Shown one piece after another: positions 22,343 through 32,651 of a stretch of DNA of 64,000 nt. The position numbers and the translations under genes were made by a program. The notes beneath the pieces were generated by a model that saw only the letters and a list, made by a program, of their open reading frames with translations, had not been told where the DNA came from and did not search any database. The stretch comes from Diplodia intermedia. Its lineage: Eukaryota > Ascomycota > Dothideomycetes > Botryosphaeriales > Botryosphaeriaceae. Position 1 is the stretch's first letter, and each line of letters opens with the position of its first letter. The stretch lies in contig JAKEKT010000069.1 of the NCBI GenBank assembly GCA_021495925.1, positions 62,001 to 126,000 of the forward strand. Direction: 5' to 3'.

Positions 22343-23745
22343 ATGCCGACGTACAAAAACATCACGCTCTCCCTCCGCTCGTCCGCGCACGAAACGGCGC
22401 CGCTCCTCGAGTTCCCGCCGCCGCCGCACCTGCCGGGCGTGCGCATCGAGGACGCGCGCAGCTCGACCGCCACCGTCTACGTGCCCGCCTCGCCGGGGCT
22501 CACCTTCTGGATCGCGTACCACATCAAGCCGCCGGCGTACCTGGAGCATCCGGACGTCAAGTACTTCCTGTTCAAGCTGTACATGGAGGGCCGCCACGTG
22601 GTGACGTGGGCGGTCGGCGAGGAGGATGGCTGGAAGGGGAAGACGATGTTCGGGCTGTTTGAGAATGCGGCGTGGAGGGGCGGCGTGGAGAAGAGGGCGT
22701 TTGCGTTCGCGACTGGAGGGGAGGGGGACGTGGGGGATGTGGACGTGGAGAGGGACCATGAAGAGAGGTTTATGGAGGTCAGGGTACTGAGGGCGAGCGC
22801 GAGGAAGAGAGTGCAGAGGGAGACGCCGGAGCTGATGGAGACGGAGGTGGGAAGGGAGGGCGCGGGAGGCATCAAGTATGTTTTCCTTCCCGTGGAGACG
22901 GTAGGATACCCATGCGAGAGTGTTGAACTGACTTCAGAGAACAGCCTCGTCAATGCTGGATGTCTGAAGAAGGAGAACCCGAAGCGCTTCTACGAGTTCG
23001 TGCTCATCGACAGCTTGAAGGAGCCGTTCGCAAAGTTCCGGTACTACTACCGCTCTGTTGGTACGTGCTAGTATAGCGTCGTTGGCACATGGCGGTACCT
23101 GGCTAACCATTTGCAGACCAGCTTGAGACCCTGGGCGTCATCGTTAGGGTACCGCAGTCGGAGGACGAGAGCGAAAATGAAATTGTCACGGATAGCGGCA
23201 ACGGCTACGAAAGCCTAGACCTCTCGTTCTTGGCCAAGAATGACGCGGACACGCAATCCACATTGTCCCATGGCTCTCCGCCCACGGTAGCTTCGGAGAG
23301 GCTCAACACGGCTGTTTCACCACTTGGTACCGGCCCTCCAAGTGCCGACCGAGAGGTTGCTGATCTGCTCAGCTATGTCGGCCTCTCTACTGACGTCGAG
23401 CCTCCGCGCACGCCGGATCCGCCTGCAGCTGATCTGCCGAAGCGCAGCCAATCGAAGAAGTCATCTCCCTGGAGTCCTCCCAGGAGCTCAAGGATTGCGA
23501 TGCGGAACTCAGCGGTGGTCCCGATGACGGTGCCGGACAGTCCGACGGAGAGTTCAGTGGCGGACGCGGCGTTGGTAGGGGCTTTGAGTGGGCAGGAATG
23601 GCTCAAGCGCACGCCCAGCCCTGACCGGACCATGTACAGGCAGTTTGACTCGCCTGGGCCTGGAGCGAGCCGGCGAGGACGGAAGTCGCCCACGGGCAGG
23701 CTCAAGGAGGCTCTGAAGCGAGCATGGCGGCGCGGAGACTCGTGA
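22343..23745 (+). CDS. DUF7918 domain protein
   Basis: 425-residue protein; exons 22343-22875, 22945-23060 and 23117-23745. The first intron has a CTGAC branch and a closely spaced AG pair; the distal AG (22944) keeps the frame. The N-terminal 240 residues match the fungal DUF7918 layout: an initial MPTYKNITLSL strand, VYVPASPGLTFWIAYHI, YFLFKLYMEGRHVVTWAVGEEDGWKG and later ENPKRFYEFVLIDS. This is predicted to be a beta-sandwich. The C-terminal 190 residues are disordered and rich in Ser/Pro with several SP/TP sites and a basic end (SRRGRKSP, KRAWRRGDS) that could act in the nucleus. No function is known for the family. Identification is from memory of the conserved pattern. Confidence 0.75.
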
Positions 23746-24125
23746 GCAACAATGGAAGAAGAGCGGAGACGGTGCAGGCTTCCACGGTTCTCGAAGGCGC
23801 TAGGGGGCTGTGGGGAAAAGGCCGAGGTGGAGCGGTGTTTGGCCCCGGGCTGTCATAAAAAAGCGGGGACTGCAAGGCACGGCGCGGCGATTGGTCCTCG
23901 CCAGCGACGTCACCTTGAGTTGTCAGCTGGGGGGTCCACCTGACAAGCACGACACTGGCCTGCGCCCGGGGAAAGCTCGAGCGAGAGGCCTGTCTCAGAC
24001 CTACCACCTCTTTCACCTCCAGCCTGCTATAGACGTATTTCTACTTCTTTTCATCGGTGCGCCCGCTTGAAGCATTGTTATTGACCCCGGGCTGGCCGAC
24101 GTTCCTGCCGGTACCATCTGACGCA
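23746..24125 (+). promoter_or_regulatory. Spacer upstream of glutaminase A
   Basis: 380 bp between tandem genes. It holds a CATAAAAAAG stretch near 23855 that could serve as a TATA-like element and a pyrimidine-rich run before the ATG. Nothing else was recognised. Confidence 0.35.
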
Positions 24126-26954
24126 ATGCGGACACCCGCAGCCGCCTGTGCAGCTGCCGTGGCGATGCTGACCGGCATCGTCGCGGCGTCGACGCTGACC
24201 CCGCCCGTGCTGCCACTCACAGTGCGTACGCCGTACATGAGCCTTTGGCTGGCAAATGCCAGGGACGAGCCGTGGAGCAAGTGGCCCATCTTCTGGACCG
24301 GCGATGAGGTATGCGACCCCGGATTCCGCGGAGCGTTGCGGAGCTGTACCCCGTTCCTGCTGTCCGCATGCAGATACCCCGGACTTCACGCATGCTAACC
24401 ACGCATCGGCTCCCGACAGATCGGATTCTCGCTGCTCGCGGCCGTGCCGGAGACGCATACCGTCTACCCGCTGCTGGGTCGCGCGCACGACTCCCTGGAC
24501 CCGAGCGGGCACGGAGAGGGGTAAGTCCGCCCTGTACACCACCGCAGCCTTGCGGCCGGAATGCAGCAGGATGCTAATCGATTCGCGCGGGCAGGTACAA
24601 CGTTTCGCGGGCCATCTACCAGGGCGCCAAGTACGATGCCTCGACCACCAACCTGACCTACGCCATCCCTCCGCCCTCGCACGACCACGAGCCGCTTGAG
24701 CTGGTGCTGTCCTTCCTATCGCCCATTACTCCGACATCGACCCTCCGCCAGTCCATTCCGGCCTCGTACGTGTCGGTGCATGTCTCCGGCACGTTCAATG
24801 TCAATGTGTACATCGACGTGAACGGACAATGGGTCAGCGGACACCGCGATTCCCGCATTGTGTGGGACTTCGCGCACAACGCTCTCGATGACAAGCATCG
24901 CCTCAAGACCTTCAAGGTCACTCGCGAAGAGGAGCTGCTCTTCACTGAGCACCAGGGTGGCGGCAATGCTCAGTCTGAGTGGGGCTCGCTGTACTTCACG
25001 GCCCCTTCGGTACGTCCGGAACGAGCAACTCCAGACAATTGAAATACTGACAGCGGTCCAGGATGTTCGCCACGAGTGTGGTACTTCTGCCATCCTGCGA
25101 CAGCGCTTTTCCGCGACCGGAACGCTGGAGAATGAGGTCGACGGCGACTTCCGCAGCATCATGGACGAGGAGCCTGTCTTCGCTTTCGCCAAGTCCTTTG
25201 ACCTCTCTGGAAACAGCTCTGAGCCCTCTACGGACAGCGTTTTGTTCACGCTGGCTCACATCCAGGACCCCGTCGTTCAGTATGCCTCCGCACGGGGCCT
25301 GACGTACATGCGTCCTCTCTGGAAGTCGTGGTTCGGCGACGTCGAGGAGTTGCTGACCTACCACTACCTCGATTTCGGCAATGCCGCCCATCTTGCTGCC
25401 AATTACTCGGCTCAGCTCGCCGTTGATGCGTGGGAGTCCGGCTCTGACAACTATGTTGACATTGTCGCCCTCAGCGCTCGCCAGGTCATGGGCGCCACCA
25501 GCTTCTCCGGCACCGCCGAAGAGCCCCTCCTCTTCCTGAAAGAGATCTCGTCGAATGGAAATTCCCAGACCGTGGACGTCATCTTCCCGGCCTGGCCCTT
25601 CTTCTTGTACACGAACCCCCGCTGGGGGGCGTGGCTGCTTGAGCCGCTCATTGAGCACATGAACAGCGGACAGTACCCCAACGACTACTCGATGCACGAC
25701 CTCGGCGCGCACTTCCCCAACTTGACTGGTCACGCTGATGGCAACGACGAGTACATGCCAGTCGAAGAGTGTGGAGACATGCTTATCATGGGCTTGTCCC
25801 TCGTCAATTCGCTCACCTACGGCACCGGCGACGAGTCTCAGTCTGTCTGGTCCACTATGGGTAGCGAGGACTATGACGAGGATGCCCTGAACCCATTCGC
25901 TCTCACTACCAGCGAGTTTGAGGGTATCGAGCATATCGACAACACTTGGGGCGGCCGCACGAAGGGTGCCAAGCAGGCGCGGAAGTGGCTTAGCAAGAGC
26001 TACAACCTCTGGAGGCAGTGGAGCGGCTACTTGGTTGAATTCAGCTTGGAGCCGCACAACCAACGTAAGTATAGTGTCTTCAAAGCCCCTTTTGAGATAC
26101 GCTCAGCTGAGAAATATTAGTCTCCACCGACGACTTTGCTGGCTGGTTGGCTCTGCACAGCAACCTTGCTCTCAAGGGAATTGTTGGTATCAAGGCCATG
26201 AGCGAGCTCGCGGCTACGATGGGCAACGACGCAGACGTCAAGTACTACCAGGTAAGCCACCACGCACTCGGGGGGCAATGGCCATCAAACTAATGACTCG
26301 CAGAACGTCTCCGATGTCTACATTGAGAAGTGGCAAGAATTCGCCATTTCGCGCGATGGCACCCACGCCAAGCTGGCCTACGACTGGTACGGAAGCTGGA
26401 CGACAATCTACTCTCTTTACGCCGATTCCCTGCTGTGCTTCCATCCCACAATCACCAACACCAGCTCCACCACCGCCCACCGCGATGATGAAGACGGCGT
26501 CGTCTCCAACCAGAAGGGCGGCTCGCAAGCACCCCTCCAGCCGGACAACCGCCACCACCACTCGCTCCCGGGCTCGCGCAAGCCCATCACGACGGACTTC
26601 ATCCCGCACCACGTGTACGAGATGCAGTCGAAGTGGTACGCGGCGGTGATGCAAAAGTACGGGCTGCCGCTCGACTCGCGGCACCTGTACACCAAGTCGG
26701 ACTGGGAGTTCGAGGCGGCGGCCGTCACGTCGCAGCGCACGCGCGCCGACATACTCGACCGCGTCGCCGCCTGGCTCAACGAGACGGCCACGGACCGCGC
26801 CTTCGCCGACCTGTACAAGACCGAGGAGGACGGCGGCTTCCCCAACCCCTTCTTCTTCGCCCGCCCCGTCGTCGGCGGCCACTTTGCCTTTTTGGCCCTC
26901 GAGCGCGCGTGCGGCGGCACCGCCATGAACCCGTTCCTGGCGTGGGAGGAGTAA
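24126..26954 (+). CDS. gtaA: Secreted glutaminase A (GtaA family)
   Basis: 827-residue secreted protein; exons 24126-24308, 24420-24520, 24595-25009, 25062-26064, 26121-26251 and 26304-26954. Glutaminase A hydrolyses L-glutamine to glutamate and ammonia outside the cell or in the wall. After a signal peptide (1-21) come the N-terminal domain opening LPLTVRTPYMSLWL and the DUF5127-like part (YDASTTNLTYAIPPP), then the central DUF4965/DUF1793 region with YHYLDFGNAAHLAANYSAQL, VDVIFPAWPFFLYTNPRWG, SMHDLGAHFPNLTGH and VEECGDMLIMGLSLV. The C terminus is the usual helical toroid end (GHFAFLALERA). Characterised fungal GtaA is near 690 residues; the excess includes a Ser/His/Asp-rich insert near residue 680. 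Several N-glycosylation sites are present. Assignment rests on family motifs, not on active-site proof. Confidence 0.88.
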
Positions 26955-27509
26955 AGATGTTTTTTTCTGCTCAGATTGTCTCTTGGGTAAAACCGGAAAA
27001 GAGAGATACAGGCTACCAGAGGTACCTAGTAGGGTAGAGACATGTGACAGAACTTCAGATTGGCTCGCGCCACGGAGGGCGGCAAATTTTTTTTTTTCGG
27101 GACGCTTCATGTTGGGGATTCGGATGATGTATCTATCTGGACGGTCTTTTTTCGACGAGCGTTACGGTTAGGTCAGATGAACGAAACACACGACAACGGC
27201 CTCGCAACGAACCAAAAAAAAAAAAATTGATGCTCAGCGTCATCAAAGTCTTGGTTTGCTTCAACGTGATGAAAGTGAGCGTGCGAGAATGATGATGAAG
27301 AAGCACCATCGGTGCACATGTAAAAGTGAATTTGTCGCGAGGTTGTTCAAGCAAAAAAGGGTATCATTCGTCGTGTGATTTTTCTTTTCCTCTCTTCAAA
27401 TCGTAATTGAAATGCCGCGCGGTCTGGAATCTCCGGGACGAACTCTCATCTACAATAGATATCCATACACCGCATGCTCTCCGTTGGACCTCTTCTTCCC
27501 CGGTCACCG
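26955..27509. other. Convergent intergenic spacer
   Basis: 555 bp between 3' ends, A/T-richer than the genes, with poly-A and poly-T runs (near 27088 and 27216). No gene or RNA seen; likely the two 3' untranslated regions. Confidence 0.4.
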
Positions 27510-28579
27510 CTACTGCGACTTCTTGGTCGACGCCCCCGCCGAACCGGCAGCCTCCAAGCCCTGGACAATCTCGCTTCCGAAGACGTACATCATGTAAGTC
27601 GGGAGGACGAGCCACGCGCCGCTGGTCACCAATGGTTAGCATCCGACATCGCAGGAAAGTTGAGAAAAGTAAAAAAAAATGATAGTGAAGTCCAACAGCA
27701 GAGGTGCCGAAGGAGGAGTGAGTGAGTTGGGGGAGGAAAGCTAAGGGCAAAAAAAAGAAGAAAAAAAACTCACTTCGGCACGATCCACAAAAAGAACAAG
27801 CTCGCAGCATCGTTATGGCCAATATTCTGAAAGCCGCTCCAATACTCGACCAGCCAATACAGCACCGTCTTGCTCAGCGTCATGACGCTCGCCGCAAACG
27901 CCACCAGCACGGCCCGCGCCGCCGTCCTACCCGCAACCACCCTCGCCGCTTTGCCAACCGCCTCCCCCACCACCACGTCCTCCCTCCCCGCCGGCCGCAC
28001 ATTCTTCCCACCCCCCGAGTTCCCGGACGAGTACACGACCCACACGTACCCCAGATACAGCGCCGTCTCGACCAGGTTCAGCGTCGCCTGCGCGGCGCCG
28101 AAGCCGTCGCCGCGCCGCCACGCGGGGAAGCCGTACACGTGGTCGACGGCGCCGTACAGCGCGTACGGCGTCCACAGCGGCGCGTGCAGCCGCCCGCCCG
28201 GCATGCTGTGCGGCCGCAGCAGCATGTAGCCCGTGTCCCACGCCACCAGCGGCAGCGACAGCGCCAGCCACGCCAGCGTGAGGCGCGAGGGCGTGTGCGT
28301 CCATGGACTGCCGCCGCTGCCGCTGCCGTTGCCGTCGGTGGCGGTGGTGGTGCGGGCGGGTTCTTTGTTGTTCGTGGTGGTGGTGGTGGTGTCGTTGAAG
28401 GCGGTGGAGATGGGTGCGGAGGTGGGGGCGATGGCGTTGCCGATGCCGCCGGCGGGCGCGGGCGAGGCGGTTGACGTGGCGCGCGAGCCACCACCGCCGC
28501 GCTTCGACGGCGACGCTTTGGTGGGCGAGGCCAGCTCGGGCGGTGGGAAGGCGGTGGGGTGGCTGCGCGTCGAGACCAT
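27510..28579 (-). CDS. Fungal polytopic membrane protein, unknown function
   Basis: 305-residue protein; exons 27774-28579 and 27510-27621, joined over a 152-nt intron (GTGAGT donor, GCTAAC branch, CAG acceptor). The second exon adds a typical membrane-protein end (NGAWLVLPTYMMYVFGSEIV) that stays in frame and stops at TAG. Residues 1-100 are disordered and Ser/Thr-rich with a Thr run. Then come about five hydrophobic segments, with the motifs RPHSMPGG, LWTPYALYGAVDHVYG, ATLNLVETALYLGYVWVV and KTVLYWLVEYWSGFQNIGHND. The ordered loops resemble EXPERA-type proteins only in general layout, and I do not assign that family. Function unknown. Confidence 0.75.
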
Positions 28580-29182
28580 TGTGGATGGAGTTCGTTGGCG
28601 ATCGGAGGATCACAAATCGATGCTTGTTGCCCGCGGGGTGGCGAGGTGATGATGTTGATGATTGTTGTTGCGTTGTCGTGTGTGCGTGGTTGCACGGGAA
28701 GGTTTGGTGGGAGGAGAGAAAGAGAAGTAGAAGAAGAGGTCGAGGCCCCGGGGAAAGCTTAGGCGTTGCTGTCTCATCAGCTCAAATGACACGACAGTTG
28801 GTCGATCCTGCCCGCGACCGGAAAGCTTCTTCGGGAAGTTGGTACACAAATACTGGTCCTCCACCGGGCAGAATCGGCCTCGGCCAATCATCAGCCATGC
28901 CATTGAATCGTACACGGAAAGTGACGAGGCGATCTTATTGGGCGCGGTTTAGCCGTTAAGCTCTCCCACTTCGTTCTCCTCTAATCGAATGCGTCAACTG
29001 AGACTATCGAGAGAAGATTCGCCAGCGTTCAATTTTATCGAACTTCTCGTTTACGCACATCACAACGCTGTCCATTGGCTCATGGGGTTATAATAAGATA
29101 ATCTCTCTAACCAAGGTCGATGTACTCATGTTATCCATCCGAACATGCTCCGTACATCCTGTCATCAACTGTCGTGTCCCCT
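28580..29182. other. Spacer between tandem minus-strand genes
   Basis: 603 bp holding the promoter of the membrane-protein gene and the 3' region of ERG24. No defined element recognised. Confidence 0.35.
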
Positions 29183-30739
29183 TTAGTACACGCCTGGAAC
29201 AATGTGATACGGTACTTTCTTGCAGTACACATCCCAGTCCTTGCCATACTTCTTCCTACACTTTTCTTCGTCTCGGCTCTCACGGTGGATCAAGAGAATG
29301 GCAAAGTAGATCATGTAGAAATACGTGAACAGTATGCCCCAGCCACGTGCCTCCCCAGGTACGACCTCAAGCTTGGAGTGGTTGACGACAAGGTAGCCAG
29401 CTACACCGGTGGGTAGGCAGTACGACCAGGACATGAGCCAATCGCCAAAGTAGTTGATGTGCCGCGCGGTGCCCCACCAGCCAGTGATCAGCAGCTTGCT
29501 GCCCGCGCTCGTCTCCATGTACTTGAGATGCTTAATCTTCGGGTCGCTGGGGTCGGTGCGGAAGCGGTTCTTCTCGTTGTTCGCGGAGCGGAAAATGTAG
29601 TAACCACTGGCCTGGAGGCCGAAGATGACTGCCATTTCGAAATAGGACAGGACTTTCGGGTCAATGGCGAGGTAGCGGGCCTGTAGGGAGTAGACAAAGG
29701 GCACCCAGACGAGATCGCCGAACGAAAGCATGAAGCCGAAGCCGTCCGTGGTAATGTCCATGGTGGTCAAGATGGCCGGTTCCATGTAGAGCGCATCAAG
29801 CACGTAGAAGGCATGCGAGAAGGTTACAATGAGGATGCTGGCGGTGATGCTGCCGTAGTTGTGATACTGGCGAGCGATGAATGAAAGGTCAAGAACGACC
29901 CAACCAAGCATGCCAGGACGCAGTTCCATGAACGCCTTGATGTCAATCTCGCCGAAGAAGGGGAGAGTGATGCGGGGGTTGAGCTCGCGACCGATAAACC
30001 AGTCGTACAGCATGTTTCCGCTGTGACCTCCGGCCGCAAGCTCACGGCTGTCCTTATTTCCGGGCTTCACAGCAAAGCTGCGCACATACACAAAGGCTGC
30101 CAGGGCATACGAAATTATGATGTTCGATGTAAGGATGGGAATATAGTTGGCCCAGATGAAGGTCCAGAGGGGGAATTCGGCGCCGTAGACGAGTGTTCCG
30201 GCGGCGCAAATGCCGAGTGTGACAAGGGCGGAGAGAAAGGCTGTATCTTGTAGTCAGCGACAAGAATACGCAGCGTGGCATCCCCGACGTACCATTGAAA
30301 CGGTACTTCAGCCTTCGACCCGAACGCAGCTGGACGCCCTCTACCTCAGTAGCGGGTAACACGGCGTTCAGGAAGAGACTGAAGAAATAGTATCCGACCG
30401 TGGCAGCAAAAGCCGGGATGGTGACAAGGGACGAGAAGCCCTGCCAGCCAACCTCAAGCTTTAGCCGGTCCAACGAAAATGTCTTGGGCTGCAGGAGCGA
30501 GGGCGGGGGGCAGCCCGAGGTCTCGTTTACGAAGAAGGCGAAGACAAAGCATAGGATGGGCAGTCCGAAGGAGACGCCAAAAGCTCCCAGCCTGAACAGT
30601 TAGTGCATGCATGTGGTATGATGCAGGGCTGGATCGCTTACGGGCCGCCGAATTCCATAGGATGCGCCTCCTTGTCGTGGGAAGCCGGGGTAGCAGTGGA
30701 CTGCTGGGCCCGGGGCTTTCTCTCCTTGAGCTGGCTCAT
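29183..30739 (-). CDS. erg24: Delta(14)-sterol reductase ERG24
   Basis: 484-residue ER membrane enzyme of ergosterol synthesis that reduces the C14=C15 double bond of 4,4-dimethyl-cholesta-trienol with NADPH, after Erg11. Exons: 30642-30739, 30293-30591 and 29183-30240 (introns 50 and 52 nt). The protein opens with a short polar tail and EFGGPLGAFGV, typical of this family, followed by many hydrophobic spans. The sterol reductase signatures are present: the FIGRELNPRI segment, DALYMEPAILTTMDITTDGFGFML, and LLITGWWGTARHINYFGDW. The C terminus is the conserved HRESRDEEKCRKKYGKDW...IVPGVY type. It is the target of morpholine fungicides by family. It shares a 317-bp divergent promoter with the Mrl1-like gene. 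Confidence 0.95.
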
Positions 30740-31056
30740 GGCGGGGTTCGGGAGCGGGCGGAGATGGATGTCTACTGCCGGGGTGACATTGGCCACGATG
30801 CGCTTCTTATGATGGCAAGGGCAGGGCGGATGGCGGAAGCTGTCGAGTGGAAGTCATGTCACAATGGACAAGCTAGGCGGAGCTTAGCTTGACCCTGGCA
30901 CCTGGCGCCCGGCTGCTGCGCCCTCCGGCACTAACGCCTGCAACCAACCCGACGCCGGCGGTCCCTGCACCGTGTCGCAGCGCGAGTCAAGGGCCTGTCA
31001 CTGTGAAGCCTACGTAACGCACATCCGCCCGGCCTTCCTCGACCGAACAATCCACC
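30740..31056. promoter_or_regulatory. Divergent promoter region, erg24 / Mrl1-like gene
   Basis: 317-bp spacer between divergent ATGs. It is GC-rich on the right and has no visible TATA box. No sterol-regulatory-type site was recognised with confidence. Confidence 0.35.
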
Positions 31057-32203
31057 ATGAAGCTCGCACACGCCTGCGCGCTGGCCGCCGTGCTCTGGTC
31101 CGCCGTGGGCCTCGCCTCGTCCGACGACAAGAAGGAGAAGAAGGCCAAGCCGTGCACCATCAAGTCGCCCACCGACCGCTTCTTCGACCTGAACCCCATC
31201 TCGGTCCAGCCCGACACCACCAAGAAGGGCAAGGACGGCAAGGCGCATCCCGCCGAGAGCTGGCACGCCAAGGGCTACGACTACCCCGCCAACTTCACCA
31301 TCAACTTCTGCGCCCCCGTTGTCGAAGACCTGGACGACGTTGTCGGCCTGGACAGCCACGCCACCAAGAACGTCAGCGCCTACTACACCCAGCATGGCAA
31401 GACATACTCCATCGGGTGAGTCGCACCATTGTCCAATTGCGCCCGGCGACCGCGACGCTGACGGCGTGAAAACCAGGCAGCAGAACACGGAGCTGGTCTT
31501 CCGTGGCAGGAAGCTTATTCTTAACTACACGGACGGCTCACCCTGCGGCGAGGACTCGGACTACTACCGCAGAGACGTCCATAGCCTAGAGACCAGAAAG
31601 AAACACGACGACGACGACGACGAGTGGTACAAGGCCAAGAAAGGGAAGAGCGACAAACGCCGCAAGTCGACCATCATCTCGCTGCTGTGCGAGACGGATT
31701 CCCTGTCGCCGCCAGACGAGGCAACCGTGGCCTTCGTCGCGGCCAGTCCGGACGAGTGCACGTATTTCTTCGAGGCCCGGAGCAAGGCTGCGTGCGGAGG
31801 CATCGAGAAGGAAACGCAGCAGCTGGGGCCGGGCGGAGTGTTTGGAGTCATCGTGCTCATCGCCTTCCTCGTGTACTTTGTCGGCGGCTGCATGTACCAA
31901 CGCACTGTCATGCACCAGCGCGGCTGGCGCCAGATCCCCAACTTCGCCTTCTGGGAGAGCATCTGGCGCTTTTTTACCGTGAGTGGCCGCCGCGCGCGTC
32001 GGTTGGTTGGACTGTAAGTCCCTTGAGCTGATAATTTCCAGGACGTGTTTGTCATCCTTACCTCGTCCTGCGCCCGCTTCATGCCCAGCCGTCGTGGTTA
32101 CAGCCGCGTGTCGCTGAATGGCGACAGAAGCCGGGGGCGGGGCCGGGACTCGGATGACGAGAATCGGTTGATCGACGAGCTCGATGAATCGTGGAACGAT
32201 TGA
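31057..32203 (+). CDS. Mrl1-like (mannose-6-phosphate-receptor fold) sorting receptor
   Basis: 340-residue type I membrane protein; exons 31057-31415, 31477-31978 and 32042-32203. A signal peptide (1-20) precedes a luminal domain starting CTIKSPTDRFFDLNP, with YDYPANFTINFCAPVV, FRGRKLILNYTDGSPC and ISLLCETD, the spaced-cysteine pattern of the mannose-6-phosphate-receptor-homology / ATG27-type domain. A single transmembrane span (GVFGVIVLIAFLVYFVGGCMY) is followed by a cytosolic tail with FAFWESI, SRRGYSRVS and an acidic end (DENRLIDELDESWND) suited to adaptor binding. The tail lacks the Atg27 pattern, so a Mrl1-like Golgi-to-endosome/vacuole cargo receptor is preferred over Atg27. A Lys/Asp-rich insert (residues about 160-185) is low-complexity. 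Confidence 0.75.
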
Positions 32204-32651
32204 GGCATGCGGCATTGTCGGGCGTTTGGACCGTTTCATTTGGATAGTGTCTGGGGAATCTCCAGGGCAAGTCTCGGGTTCCATGAAAGAAATTGAAAAG
32301 CATTGGCAACAACCATCATTATTCCTGGCGGTGCTGATCCCAAAGAGAAGAAGTCTGTCTGCCTGTAAGTAACATTCTAGAAAGGGTTTGCGCCATCCGG
32401 CATCGTATCTTGGTGCGCTATGGACAAGGCGCGGATCTTTGAGATCTTAGACCGCCGGCGATCGACGAATCGTTGGTCAGATCCGCGTTCGGAATGCCGT
32501 CATCACTTCCCACGTGCAAGCCCATGCACCATCACTCTCCTCGTACCGCGCACGGGGCACCAAGGGCCCAGCCTGAGCTCTTGTGTCCCGCATTCCCCAG
32601 ATCAACATGTCCTTTATGAACCCTGTTGCTTTCCGGACATCCAGAGTAACA
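32204..32651. promoter_or_regulatory. Spacer upstream of the photolyase gene
   Basis: 448 bp between tandem genes. An in-frame ATG at 32607 lies 45 nt upstream of the chosen photolyase start and could extend that protein by 15 residues. No other element identified. Confidence 0.35.

Noticed and set aside
31057..32203. Calling the sorting receptor Atg27.
   Set aside because: The domain is shared, but the cytosolic tail with the RRGYSRVS segment and acidic DELDESWND end fits Mrl1-like proteins rather than Atg27.
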